Shown piece by piece: positions 26,036 through 34,995 of a DNA stretch of 64,000 bases (position 1 is the first letter of the stretch; each line of letters begins with the position of its first letter). The stretch spans positions 62,001 through 126,000 of the forward strand of contig NZ_QPJK01000014.1 of assembly GCF_003337555.1 (NCBI RefSeq), in the 5' to 3' direction. The translations under genes and the position numbers were made by a program. This stretch comes from Pseudorhodoferax soli. Its GTDB lineage: Bacteria > Pseudomonadota > Gammaproteobacteria > Burkholderiales > Burkholderiaceae_C. The notes beneath the pieces were generated by a model. The model did not search any database, was not told where the DNA came from, and was given only the letters and a program-made list of their open reading frames with translations.

Positions 26036-26859
26036 TGAGCGCCGTGCTGTCATCGCCCGTTCTGGCCATGCCGCCGACAGCGCCTGCCGACCGGGGCGAG
26101 TCGCTCGAGGTGAAGAACCTCGCGCTGTCCTTCGGCGGCATCCAGGTGCTGCAGGACATGAACGTGCGCCTGCGTGCGGGCGAGATCACGGGCTTGATCG
26201 GCCCCAATGGCGCCGGCAAGACCAGCTTCTTCAACTGCCTGACGGGCCTGTACACGCCGCAGCAGGGCAGCATCCAGCTGGGTGAACGCCGGCTGGAAGG
26301 CGTGCCGCCCACGGGCCGCGCGGCGCTGGGGTTCTCGCGCAGCTTCCAGCATGTGGCGCTCTGCCCGGAACTGAGCATCGTCGAGAACGTGATGATCGGC
26401 CTGGACCGCCAGGCGCACGCCGGCTGGCTGGACGCCTTCCTGCCACTGGGCCGCGGCCGGCAGGAGCGCGCCGCGCACCGGGCGCAGGCCCTGACCGCGC
26501 TGGCCCGGCTCGGCATCGCACAGGTGGCGGAGCAGGCGCCTTCGGCCCTGCCACCTGGCGTACTGCGCCTGGCCGAGATCGCCCGCGCCATCGCCGGGTC
26601 GCCCCGCGTGCTGCTGCTCGACGAGCCCGCGGCCGGCCTGAACTCGCTCGAGACGGCGGAGCTGTCTGCCGCGCTCAAGCGCCTGCGCGCACCCGGCCTC
26701 GTGCTGGTGGTCGTGGAGCACGACATGGACCTGATCATGGACGTCTGCGATGTGATCCACGTGCTCAACAGCGGCCGGATGCTGGCCACGGGCAGCCCGG
26801 CGCAGATCCAGGCGAACCCCGAGGTGGTGCGTGTCTACCTGGGAGACGACGATGCGTGA
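26035..26859 (+). CDS. livG: Branched-chain-type ABC transporter ATPase (LivG)
   Basis: A 274-residue ABC ATPase: Walker A GPNGAGKT, Q-loop in SRSFQH, Walker B VLLLDEP and switch His in VVEHDMD. The LivG C-terminal end VRVYLGDDDA is present. The signature motif is unusual: the position of LSxGQ reads LPPGV (ALPPGVLRLAEIARAI). It powers import together with LivF. Confidence 0.9.
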   Translation: MSAVLSSPVLAMPPTAPADRGESLEVKNLALSFGGIQVLQDMNVRLRAGEITGLIGPNGAGKTSFFNCLTGLYTPQQGSIQLGERRLEGVPPTGRAALGFSRSFQHVALCPELSIVENVMIGLDRQAHAGWLDAFLPLGRGRQERAAHRAQALTALARLGIAQVAEQAPSALPPGVLRLAEIARAIAGSPRVLLLDEPAAGLNSLETAELSAALKRLRAPGLVLVVVEHDMDLIMDVCDVIHVLNSGRMLATGSPAQIQANPEVVRVYLGDDDA

Positions 26860-27619
26860 ATCACTCCACACCGCCGCGGCCCACTTGCTGGAGGTCGAGG
26901 GCCTGACGGTGCGCTACGGCGCCGGCCCGGTCGTCCACGGCATCGCGCTGGCGGTGCCGGACGGCAGCGTGGCCGCGCTGCTGGGCGCCAACGGCGCCGG
27001 CAAGTCCAGCACGCTGCGGGCCATCGCCGGCCTGGAACCGGCGCAAGGGCGTCTGCGCTTCGACGGCCACGACATCACGCGCCTGTCGGCCGCGCAGCGC
27101 TTTCGCGCCGGCATCGTCTACGTGCCCGAGGGGCGTGCCATCGTGAGCGACCTCAGCGTGGAGGAGAACCTCACGCTGGGCGGCTACTTCGCTGATGCCG
27201 CCACGCGTGCGCAGCGCCAGCGCATGGTGCTGGACTTCTTCCCCGAGATCGCGAACCGGCTGCGCGCGCCGGCCGGCCTGCTCAGCGGCGGCGAGCAGCA
27301 GATGCTGGCGATCGGCCGCGGCCTCATGTCGGGCCCGCGCCTGCTGCTGCTGGACGAGCCCTCGCTGGGCCTGGCGCCCCTGCTGGTGGCCCGGGTCTAC
27401 GAGCGGCTGGCGCTGGTCCAGCGCGAGCAACAGCTCACCGCGCTGCTGGTCGAGCAGAGCTTCCATGCGGCAGCCAGGCTGGCCTCGCGCGCCTGGGTCA
27501 TGCGCCATGGCCACCTGGTGGGCGAACTCGACGCAGACGCCCTGCACAGCCGCGAGGGGCGCCAGCAGGCCATCGACGCCTACCTGGGCGCGCGCCATGC
27601 GGCGCCGGCGGTGGCATGA
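26852..27619 (+). CDS. livF: Branched-chain-type ABC transporter ATPase (LivF)
   Basis: A 255-residue second ATPase of the importer: Walker A GANGAGKS, Q-loop region, normal signature LLSGGEQQ, Walker B LLLLDEPS and switch-region VEQSF, as usual for LivF. The ATG at 26852 was preferred over an upstream ATG in livG because it follows GGGAGACGAC. It overlaps the livG stop and is coupled to the SMP-30 gene by ATGA. Confidence 0.9.
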   Translation: MRESLHTAAAHLLEVEGLTVRYGAGPVVHGIALAVPDGSVAALLGANGAGKSSTLRAIAGLEPAQGRLRFDGHDITRLSAAQRFRAGIVYVPEGRAIVSDLSVEENLTLGGYFADAATRAQRQRMVLDFFPEIANRLRAPAGLLSGGEQQMLAIGRGLMSGPRLLLLDEPSLGLAPLLVARVYERLALVQREQQLTALLVEQSFHAAARLASRAWVMRHGHLVGELDADALHSREGRQQAIDAYLGARHAAPAVA

Positions 27620-28551
27620 ACAAGGACAACACCATGAAGTTGCAAGCTGAAGTGATCGCGACCGGGCTGCGTTTCCCGGAAGGCCCGGTCGCCCTGCCGG
27701 ATGGCAGCGTGCTGGTCGTCGAGATCGAAGGCGCGCGGCTGCTGCGCATCCAGGCCGGCCGCACGCCGCAGGTCGTCGCCGAACTCGGTGGCGGCCCCAA
27801 CGGCGCCGCCCTGGGCCCCGATGGGCACTGCTACGTGTGCAACAACGGCGGCTTCAGCTGGCGCACCGATGCGGGCTTCACGCGGCCGACCGGGCCGAAG
27901 GCGGGCTACGCGGGCGGCGCCATCCAGCGCGTCGACCTGGCCAGTGGCGCGGTCGAGACGCTCTACACCCACTGCGACGGTGCGCCGCTGCACGGACCCA
28001 ACGACCTCGTGTTCGACGGGCAGGGCGGCTTCTGGTTCACCGACTTCGGCAAGTTCTTCGAGGACCGCTACCTGCGCGGCGGGGTGTTCTACGCCCGCAC
28101 CGACGGCAGCCTGGTGCGCCGCGTGGCCCACCCGGTGCTGACACCCAACGGCATCGGCCTGTCGCCGGACGGCCGCACGCTGTACGTGGCCGAGACCGAG
28201 ACCAGCCGGCTGTGGGCCTACCCGGTCGAGGCGCCCGGGCAGCTCGGCATGGAGGCCTGGCCTTCGCCCAATGGCGGGCGGCTGCTGCATGGCCTGCCCG
28301 GCTACCAGCGCTTCGACTCGCTGGCGGTGGAGGAGAGCGGCAACATCTGCGTCGCCACCCTGGTCCGCGGCGGCATCCATGTGTTCTCGCCGGCCGGCGC
28401 GCTGCTGGAGTTCCACGAGGCGCCCGAGGGCTACTGCACCAACATCTGCTTCGGCGGCCCCGACCGCCGCACTGCGTTCATCACCCTGTCGGGCACCGGC
28501 CAGCTGCTGGCCGCGCGCTGGCCGCGGCCCGGCCTGGCGCTGATGCACTGA
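27616..28551 (+). CDS. SMP-30/gluconolactonase/LRE family protein
   Basis: A 311-residue six-bladed beta-propeller hydrolase of the lactonase family. The Glu in RFPEGP, Asn in HGPNDLVF and Asp near the LAVEESG blade match the metal-binding pattern. It has no signal peptide, so it is cytoplasmic, and would open a lactone. As last gene of the transporter operon, coupled to livF by ATGA, it suggests the imported compound or a pathway product is a lactone or spontaneously lactonises. A related protein lies at 48115. Confidence 0.82.
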   Translation: MNKDNTMKLQAEVIATGLRFPEGPVALPDGSVLVVEIEGARLLRIQAGRTPQVVAELGGGPNGAALGPDGHCYVCNNGGFSWRTDAGFTRPTGPKAGYAGGAIQRVDLASGAVETLYTHCDGAPLHGPNDLVFDGQGGFWFTDFGKFFEDRYLRGGVFYARTDGSLVRRVAHPVLTPNGIGLSPDGRTLYVAETETSRLWAYPVEAPGQLGMEAWPSPNGGRLLHGLPGYQRFDSLAVEESGNICVATLVRGGIHVFSPAGALLEFHEAPEGYCTNICFGGPDRRTAFITLSGTGQLLAARWPRPGLALMH

Positions 28552-28615
28552 TTCCGTCCCACCGATCCGTGCGTGGCCGACAAGGCCACCAGCGACGGGG
28601 CGGTGGATTCCTCAA

Positions 28616-28636
28616 AAGAATGCATTCTGCATTGTT
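28616..28636 (+). promoter_or_regulatory. Operator dyad, third copy
   Basis: AAGAATGCA, three bases, then TGCATTGTT: one mismatch from the perfect 20110 dyad. It lies in the 115-base gap upstream of the MaoC-type gene and marks the start of the second rightward operon of the island. Confidence 0.6.
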
Positions 28637-28666
28637 CCCCTGTTTTGCCACCCTAGGAGAGTCACC

Positions 28667-29908
28667 TTGAGCACCGCCACCCTGACCGAAGCCCCTGTGA
28701 AAACCCAGCCCGCGCCGCAAGGCGAGGTCGGCCACGCACCTGCGGAAGGCCGCATCACCGACCAGGCCATCGCCGATGCGCGGGCCATGATCGGCCTGCA
28801 CCTGCGCCCGGAAGGCCCGTACCTGCAGGACGCCACGGCCGACACGCTGCGCAACTGGTGCAACGGCATCGGCGACCTGAATCCGCTGTACCGCGACGTG
28901 GGCTACGGCGCCACCACGCGCTATGGCTCGCTGCTGGGCCACCCGATGTACCCCATGGCCTTCGGCTGGCTGGGCCGCACGCGCTGGGGCCTGCCCGGCG
29001 TGCACGGCTTCTATGCCGGCAACGACTGGGAGCTGTTCCGCCATGTGCGGCCGGGTGACCGCATCACGGCCATCGAGCGCGTGGTCGGCGTGGAAGAGAA
29101 GGAGAGCAAGTTCTCCGGCCGCCTGGTGCTGCAGTACGTCGAGGCCTGCTACTACAACCAGCGCAGCGAACTGGTCGCACGCGCTCTGGGCACCTGCACG
29201 CGCCATGAGCGCAAGGCCGCCCGCGACACCGGCAAGTACAAGGAGATCGAGCAGTACCAGTACAGCAACGAGGAGCACGACCGCATCGACGAGATCGTGC
29301 TCAACGAGCCGAAGAACATCCGCGGCGCCAACGTGCGCTATTGGGAAGAGGTGCAGGAGGGCGAGGAGCTGCCGACCATCGCGCGCGGCCCGCTGTCGCT
29401 GATGGACACCATGGGCTTCCTGGTCGGTTGCGGCCGCGGCCACACGCACGGCGTGGTGCTGCAGGCGGCCGTGAAGCACCCGGGGCACTTCTTCCGCAAC
29501 CCCGAGGCGGGCGGCGGCGTGGAGTACACCGGCATCGGCCACCACCGCGAATCGGTGGCCAAGGAGGTCGGCGTGCCCGGCACCTACGACTACGGCCCGC
29601 AGCGTTCGTCGTGGATGGCCACGCTGGTCACCAACTGGATGGGCGATGCCGGTGTCCTCAAGCGCGTGCGCACCGAGATGCGGCGCTTCAACATCGTCGG
29701 CGACACCACCTTCTGCAAGGCCAAGGTCGTGCGCAAGTACGTGAAGGACCAGGTCGGCCTGGTCGACATCGAGATCGCGGCCGAGAACCAGCGCGGCGAG
29801 GTCACGACGCCGGGCCTGGCCACCGTGGCGCTGCCCTCGCGCAACGTCAAGCTGCCCGCCTTCATCGATGGCGCGGCCATCGACCTGGAGCTGCCGGTCA
29901 CCCGCTGA
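28667..29908 (+). CDS. MaoC-like/FAS1-like acyl-CoA hydratase
   Basis: A 413-residue double hot-dog protein. Residues about 50-190 contain GDLNPLYRD and GHPMYPMAFG, an FAS1-like dehydratase half; a second hot-dog half covers about 230-400. It probably hydrates an unsaturated acyl-CoA such as a mesaconyl- or itaconyl-type ester. It begins with TTG preceded by a strong AGGAGAG. It opens an operon with two CoA-transferases and a CitE-type lyase, the gene set of Ict-Ich-Ccl-like pathways that split C5 dicarboxylyl-CoA to acetyl-CoA and pyruvate. Exact substrate inferred only from context. Confidence 0.78.
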   Translation: MSTATLTEAPVKTQPAPQGEVGHAPAEGRITDQAIADARAMIGLHLRPEGPYLQDATADTLRNWCNGIGDLNPLYRDVGYGATTRYGSLLGHPMYPMAFGWLGRTRWGLPGVHGFYAGNDWELFRHVRPGDRITAIERVVGVEEKESKFSGRLVLQYVEACYYNQRSELVARALGTCTRHERKAARDTGKYKEIEQYQYSNEEHDRIDEIVLNEPKNIRGANVRYWEEVQEGEELPTIARGPLSLMDTMGFLVGCGRGHTHGVVLQAAVKHPGHFFRNPEAGGGVEYTGIGHHRESVAKEVGVPGTYDYGPQRSSWMATLVTNWMGDAGVLKRVRTEMRRFNIVGDTTFCKAKVVRKYVKDQVGLVDIEIAAENQRGEVTTPGLATVALPSRNVKLPAFIDGAAIDLELPVTR

Positions 29909-29919
29909 AGACGGACGCC

Positions 29920-31104
29920 ATGCCCCTGCACCCCTCCCCACCAACCGAGGCGCCACCGTCCGGCGCCAGCCTCCCCCTCGCGGGCTGCCTGGTCGTCGAA
30001 CGCGCGCGCACCGTGGCCGGCGCCTATGCGGGGCGCCTGCTGGCCTCCATGGGCGCGCAGGTCATCATGGCCGAGCCGGCCGGCGGCTCACCGTTGCGCG
30101 GTGCGCCCCCCTGGCTGGACGACGGCGGCACCAGTGCGCTGTTCGCCCACCTGGGCGCAGGCAAGCGCAGCCTGGTCTGCGACCTGGCGGACGAGGGAGG
30201 GCGTGCCAGCCTGGACGCGGAACTGGCGCGTGCGGACATCTTCATCGACGACACGGCGCTGCGCGAGCGCGCAGCGCTGGGGATCGACGCGGATGCCGTG
30301 GCCGCGCGCCACCCGCATCTCGTGCACGTGAGCGTGCTGCCGTTCGGTGCCAGCGGCCCCAAGGCCCACTGGGACGGCGAGGAGGTGAACCTGCTGCATG
30401 CCAGCGGCGAAGGCTTCCTGCTGCCCAACGGGCTCTCGCACGAGCTGTTCCCCGACAGGCCGCCGCTCAAGATCTACGGCCACTTCGCCGGCTACCAGGG
30501 CGGCGCCACGGCGGCCATGGCCGGGCTGGCCGCCTGGTGGGCGCGGCCCGTGGCGGGCGGGCAGTTCGTCGACGTGGCGGTGCAGGACGCCAACCTGTGC
30601 GTGGGCGCGTTCGCATTGCAGCGCCTGGGCGACGGTTCGCTGGAGCACCGCGCCACGCGCAGCTTCCGCTACGGTGGCGTGTTCCAGGCGGCCGATGGCT
30701 ACCTGGAGCTGCTCACGCTGGAAGACCGCCAGTGGCAGGCGCTGGTGGAGATGCTGGACCGCCCCGCCTGGGCGCTGGAGCCCGCCCTGGCGGACCCGCT
30801 GGAGCGCAGCCGGCGCGGCGACGAGATCAACGGCCACATCCGTGCCTGGATGGCGCTGCACGCGGTGGACGACATCGTGCGCCGGGCCCAGTCCCTGGGC
30901 GTGCCGGCCGGCAGGTACCGCACGCCGGCCGAGGTCGCGGCCGGCGCGCATGAACGCGAGCGCGGCCTGTTCGCCCAGGCGCAGCTCGCAGATGGCCGCC
31001 AGGTGTCGGTGCTGCGCGCGCCCTTCCAGTTCCGCTGCACGCCGCTGGCCGACACCGTGGCCGTGCCCGCGCTCGACGAAATGGCCAAGGAGGCCACGGC
31101 ATGA
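29920..31104 (+). CDS. CaiB/BaiF (class III) CoA-transferase, subunit-like
   Basis: A 394-residue family III CoA-transferase. The N-terminal Rossmann region (LLASMGAQVIMAEPAGG) is somewhat divergent, with a Pro/Ser-rich leader. The catalytic position is Asp223 in VAVQDANL. It overlaps the next CoA-transferase gene as ATGA. Two adjacent, unequal family III genes suggest a heteromeric enzyme, as known for BbsEF, in which subunits differ at the active site. It would activate the pathway acid by CoA transfer. Confidence 0.85.
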   Translation: MPLHPSPPTEAPPSGASLPLAGCLVVERARTVAGAYAGRLLASMGAQVIMAEPAGGSPLRGAPPWLDDGGTSALFAHLGAGKRSLVCDLADEGGRASLDAELARADIFIDDTALRERAALGIDADAVAARHPHLVHVSVLPFGASGPKAHWDGEEVNLLHASGEGFLLPNGLSHELFPDRPPLKIYGHFAGYQGGATAAMAGLAAWWARPVAGGQFVDVAVQDANLCVGAFALQRLGDGSLEHRATRSFRYGGVFQAADGYLELLTLEDRQWQALVEMLDRPAWALEPALADPLERSRRGDEINGHIRAWMALHAVDDIVRRAQSLGVPAGRYRTPAEVAAGAHERERGLFAQAQLADGRQVSVLRAPFQFRCTPLADTVAVPALDEMAKEATA

Positions 31105-32309
31105 CCACCACCACAGCTGCGCGCGCGCCCCTGGCCGGCGTGCGCATCGCCGACTTCACGATCCACGCGGCCGGCCCGTTCTGCACGCACCTGCTCTCGC
31201 AGCTGGGCGCCGAGTGCATCAAGGTCGAGAGCCGCACGCGGCCGGACGCGTTCCGCAAGCCGCATGCGGTCTACGGCCGCATGCAGGCCGCGACCTTCGA
31301 CCAGGTCTCGGCCAACAAGCTCTCGGTCCGCCTGAACCTCAAGCATCCCGAGGCCGTGGCATTGGCCAAGCGCCTCGTCGTGGCATCCGACGTGGCCGCC
31401 GAGAGCTTTCGGCCCGGCGTCATGCAGCGCCTCGGGCTGGACTTCGCGTCGCTGCGGCAGGCCAAGCCCGACGTGGTGCTGCTGTCGCTGTCGTCCTGCG
31501 GCCAGAGCGGCCCCGACTCGCACTTCGCAGGCTATGCGCCGCTGTTCGGCGCCTGGGGGGGCCTCGGGTGGATGAGCGGCTACAGCGATGGGCCGCCCGT
31601 CGAGATGCGGCATGTGATGGACCACTCGGCCGGCCTGCACGCGGCGCTGGCCACGATCGCGGCGCTGCACCAGCGCCGTCGCACCGGGCAGGCCCAGCAT
31701 GTGGACCTCGCGGCACGCGAGGTTGCCTCGGCCATGGTCGGCGACGCGCTCGTGCTCGCGGGCGCCGGCCTGGTGCCGCCGCGGCCCGGCAACGCCGACG
31801 CGCTGCTCGCGCCGCACGGGGTCTACGCCACGGCGCAGCCGGACCGCTGGCTCACGCTGGCCGTGCGCGACGATGCGCAGTGGCGCGCCTTGCTGGGCGT
31901 GCTGGGCCAGCCCGATGCGGACGCGCGCTTTGCCAGCGCGGCCGGCCGGCGGCAGCACCGCGAGGCGCTGGATGAACAACTCGGTGCCTGGCTGTCCGTG
32001 CAGGACGGCGATGCGCTGGCGGTGCGCCTGCAACAGGCCGGCGTCTGCGCCCATGTGTCCTGGAACATGCAGGACATCGCAAGCGACCCGCACCTGAATG
32101 CCCGGCGCGCGCTGACGCCGGTCGAAGGCCCCGGCATCGACCCACGCCTGGCGGTCGGGGCGCCGGCGCGCTTCAGCCGCACGGGGGAGGTCGGCATCCG
32201 GCGGCTGACGCCGACGCTGGGCCAGGACGAGGACTACGTGTTCGGCGAGCTGCTGGGCCTGAGCCGATCGCAGCGCGACGCACTCGAGCAGCGCGAGGTG
32301 ATCCTGTGA
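31101..32309 (+). CDS. CaiB/BaiF (class III) CoA-transferase
   Basis: A 402-residue family III CoA-transferase with the standard N-terminus LAGVRIADFTIHAAGPFCTH and LSQLGAECIKVE. The position matching the catalytic Asp holds Glu207 (LAAREVAS). It is translationally coupled to the transferase before it and the lyase after it. Together the two may form one heteromer, or act on different donors and acceptors. Confidence 0.87.
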   Translation: MTTTTAARAPLAGVRIADFTIHAAGPFCTHLLSQLGAECIKVESRTRPDAFRKPHAVYGRMQAATFDQVSANKLSVRLNLKHPEAVALAKRLVVASDVAAESFRPGVMQRLGLDFASLRQAKPDVVLLSLSSCGQSGPDSHFAGYAPLFGAWGGLGWMSGYSDGPPVEMRHVMDHSAGLHAALATIAALHQRRRTGQAQHVDLAAREVASAMVGDALVLAGAGLVPPRPGNADALLAPHGVYATAQPDRWLTLAVRDDAQWRALLGVLGQPDADARFASAAGRRQHREALDEQLGAWLSVQDGDALAVRLQQAGVCAHVSWNMQDIASDPHLNARRALTPVEGPGIDPRLAVGAPARFSRTGEVGIRRLTPTLGQDEDYVFGELLGLSRSQRDALEQREVIL

Positions 32310-33121
32310 AGGCCACCCGCGCCGACCGCAGCCTCTTGTTCGTGCCGGGCCACCGCCCCGAGCGCTTCGACAAGGCCGCGGCCAGCGGCGCGCATGCGCT
32401 CGTGCTGGACCTCGAGGACGCCGTCGCGCCCGACGACAAGCCACGCGCCCGCGATCTGGTGGCCACCTGGCTGGCGGCCGGGCATGCCGCCTTCGTGCGC
32501 GTCAACGCGGTGGACACGCCCTGGCACGCCGACGACCTGCGCATGCTCGCCGCCGCACCCCGGGCCGGCGTGATGCTGCCCAAGGCCGACGCTGCGGCCA
32601 TGGTGGCGGTGCTGCAGGCCCTGCCGGGCCGGCGCGCCATCGCACTGCTGGAAAGCGTGGCCGGCTACCAGGAACTGGCCTGGCTCGCGGCCGCGCCTGG
32701 CCTGGAGCGCATCGCCTTCGGCAGCGTGGACTTCTCCGCCGAGACCGGCATCGCCGACGAGGGCGAGGCCCTCACGGCCGTGCGCACCCAGATCGTGCTG
32801 CAGTCGCTGGCGGCCGGCCTGGCGCCGCCGGTCGACGGCGTGAGCCTGGGCTTCACCGATGCGCAGCTGCTGCGCGCCGAGGCGCGCCGCTCGCGCGCGC
32901 TGGGGTTCGGCGGCAAGCTCTGCATCCATCCGGCGCAGCTGGCGGCCGTGCACGCGGCCTTCGCGCCGAGCGCGGCGGAGCAGGCCTGGGCAGCGCGCGT
33001 GCTCGCCGCCTTCGAGGCCAGCGGCGGCGGCGCGACGGCCGTGGACGGCAAGATGGTCGACAAGCCCGTGGTCGAGCGCGCCCGCCGGCTGCTGGCCGAA
33101 CCCGCTGCAGCGGACCTCTAG
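32306..33121 (+). CDS. CoA ester lyase, CitE/HpcH-type
   Basis: A 271-residue TIM-barrel lyase of the CitE family: SLLFVPGHRPERFDKA at the start, Glu/Asp metal ligands in LDLEDAVAP, Arg-binding RVNAVDT, LLESV and FGSVDFSAE, and the KLCIHPAQL end. Such enzymes cleave citramalyl-, malyl- or methylmalyl-CoA to acetyl- or propionyl-CoA plus a 2-oxoacid. It starts with GTG overlapping the previous stop (GTGA). As last enzyme of the operon it fits a retro-aldol-type final step after hydratase action. Confidence 0.87.
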   Translation: MKATRADRSLLFVPGHRPERFDKAAASGAHALVLDLEDAVAPDDKPRARDLVATWLAAGHAAFVRVNAVDTPWHADDLRMLAAAPRAGVMLPKADAAAMVAVLQALPGRRAIALLESVAGYQELAWLAAAPGLERIAFGSVDFSAETGIADEGEALTAVRTQIVLQSLAAGLAPPVDGVSLGFTDAQLLRAEARRSRALGFGGKLCIHPAQLAAVHAAFAPSAAEQAWAARVLAAFEASGGGATAVDGKMVDKPVVERARRLLAEPAAADL

Positions 33122-33249
33122 AATGCGCGCGCAGCGGCCGGCTCACCCGACGGGGCACCTCCTGCCACACCGACGCGCGGTGTCGCTGGCCAATCGACAG
33201 GCCCACCGGGGCGATGCCTGGGCCAGCCCAGGCCCACAGGCGACGGCAC

Positions 33250-33891
33250 ATGGATTACCGAACCAAGGAAGAACAGGTCGCCGACTACCTGCGCGAGCGC
33301 ATCCTGTCCGGCGTCTACCCGCGCGGCTCGCGGCTCAAGCAGGCCGAGATCGCGGAGCAGCTGCACCTGAGCATCACGCCCGTGCGCGAGGCGCTCAAGC
33401 TGCTGGAGGCCGAGGGCTACATCGGTGGCGACTCCTACCGCGGTGCCCGCGTGGCGGACTTCGACGCCGCGGCCACGGGCGAAATCCTGCAGTTGCGCCT
33501 GCTGCTGGAGACGCAGCTCGTGCGCGCCTGCGCCGAGCGGGTGAGGGCCCAGGACATCACCGAGCTGCGCCAGCTGGCCGACGCGTTCGCCGAGGCCTTC
33601 CGCTCGGGCGACCGGGCCACCGCCCGCGGCATCAACTACCGCCTGCACCGCCGCATGTACGACATCGCGGCCCTGCCGCAGACGCTGCACTTCGTGCAGA
33701 TCCTGTGGGCACGCTACCCGTTCGACCTGATCAACGCGGCCCAGGACCGGGGCCAGGGCGCGGTCGAGGAGCACGAAGAGATCCTGCAGGCCCTGACCAC
33801 GGGCGACAGCGCGGGCGCCATGCTGGCCATGCGCCGGCACATCGAATCGGGCTGGACGGTGCTCAAGGCCGTGCAGCCGACCGAAGGCTAG
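33250..33891 (+). CDS. GntR family regulator (FadR/FCD type)
   Basis: A 213-residue repressor-type protein. Residues 1-70 are a winged helix-turn-helix (EEQVADYLRERILSGVYPRG, then ITPVREALKLLEAEGYI). The rest is an all-helical FCD ligand domain with the Asp/His metal-site pattern (RLHRRMYD, EEHEEIL, MRRHIE). It follows the lyase gene and is the obvious candidate to bind the AAGAATGCA-type operators of this island. The inducer is probably a pathway acid or its CoA ester. RBS is weak. Confidence 0.88.
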   Translation: MDYRTKEEQVADYLRERILSGVYPRGSRLKQAEIAEQLHLSITPVREALKLLEAEGYIGGDSYRGARVADFDAAATGEILQLRLLLETQLVRACAERVRAQDITELRQLADAFAEAFRSGDRATARGINYRLHRRMYDIAALPQTLHFVQILWARYPFDLINAAQDRGQGAVEEHEEILQALTTGDSAGAMLAMRRHIESGWTVLKAVQPTEG

Positions 33892-33970
33892 GGCCTTCAC
33901 CGCCGCCCGGCGCCGCCACGGCCATGGCGGGCGCCGCCGCGTGCCTGAACGATTTCACAAGGAGACCAGC

Positions 33971-34963
33971 ATGACCTCTCGCCCGTCGCTGCGCGTTCGC
34001 CGCAGCCTGTTGGCCACCGTGGCGGCCGTTGGCCTGGGCACGCTGTGCCCGGTGCACGCCACACCGGCGTGGCCCGACAAGCCCATCCGCATCCTCGTGC
34101 CCTACGGCGCCGGCCAGGGCGCCGACATCCTGGCGCGGGTGATGGCGCAGGAACTCGGCAAGTCGCTGGGCCAGACGGTCTATGTCGAGAACAAGGCCGG
34201 TGCCGGCGGCAACATCGGCACGGCACTGGCGGCCAAGGCGCCAGCCGATGGCTACACCTTCCTGCTCGGCACCAACGCGACGAACGCTGCCAACGGCTAC
34301 CTCTACGCGCACCCGGGCTTCGACGCGGCCGCCGATTTCGATGCGGTGGCCATGCTGGGCCTCTTGCCCATGGTGGTCTGCAGTTCGGCGCCCGACCTGC
34401 CGGCCAACGGCATCGCGCAGCTGGTCGAGAAGGCGCGTGCCAGGCCAGACAGCCTCAACGTCGGCCTGCCCAGCACCTCGTCGGCCGTGATCTTCGCCCA
34501 CTTCGTCAAGACCGCGCAGGCGCCGCTGTTCGGCGTCAAGTACAAGGCCTCGGCGCAGTCGATGACCGACGTGCTGGGCGGCCAGATCCCGCTCGTCATC
34601 GACACCGTGATCGCGGCACGGCCGCACCTGGCGTCAGGCAGGCTGAAGGCGCTGGGCGTCACCACGCTCAAGGAAAGCGAGGTGCTGCCGGGCGTGAAGT
34701 CGCTGGCCGAGCAGGGCGTGCAGGGCTTCGAGTTCGTGCCTTGGGACGCGTTCTTCGCGCCGCGCGGCACGCCCGCGCCGGTGGCGCAGAAGTTCGCCGA
34801 GCATGTGCAGCGCGCCATGGAACAGCCCGAGCTGCGCCGCAAGCTGCTCGACACGGGCCTGGAGCCGCGCTACATGGGGCCGGCCGAGCTGCAGGCCTTC
34901 GTGGCGGCAGAGCGCCAGCGCTGGGGCGACATCATCAAGGCCGCCGGCATCCGCGCGGATTGA
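33971..34963 (+). CDS. Bug/TctC-family periplasmic binding protein
   Basis: A 330-residue Bug receptor: Sec signal ending near VHATPAWPDKPI, then IRILVPYGAGQGADI, GQTVYVENKAGAGGN and DGYTFL. RBS GGAGACC before the ATG at 33971. It follows the GntR gene by 79 bases and precedes an isochorismatase-like gene. It may capture the same class of carboxylate as the neighbouring enzymes handle, or serve as a sensor. Confidence 0.9.
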   Translation: MTSRPSLRVRRSLLATVAAVGLGTLCPVHATPAWPDKPIRILVPYGAGQGADILARVMAQELGKSLGQTVYVENKAGAGGNIGTALAAKAPADGYTFLLGTNATNAANGYLYAHPGFDAAADFDAVAMLGLLPMVVCSSAPDLPANGIAQLVEKARARPDSLNVGLPSTSSAVIFAHFVKTAQAPLFGVKYKASAQSMTDVLGGQIPLVIDTVIAARPHLASGRLKALGVTTLKESEVLPGVKSLAEQGVQGFEFVPWDAFFAPRGTPAPVAQKFAEHVQRAMEQPELRRKLLDTGLEPRYMGPAELQAFVAAERQRWGDIIKAAGIRAD

Positions 34964-34995
34964 CCTCTTTCAACCACTTCGACCAGGAGCGCAAT

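Noticed and set aside
33119-33124. TAGAAT as a -10 box for the GntR gene
   Set aside because: No -35 at proper distance and it overlaps the lyase stop codon; support is too weak.
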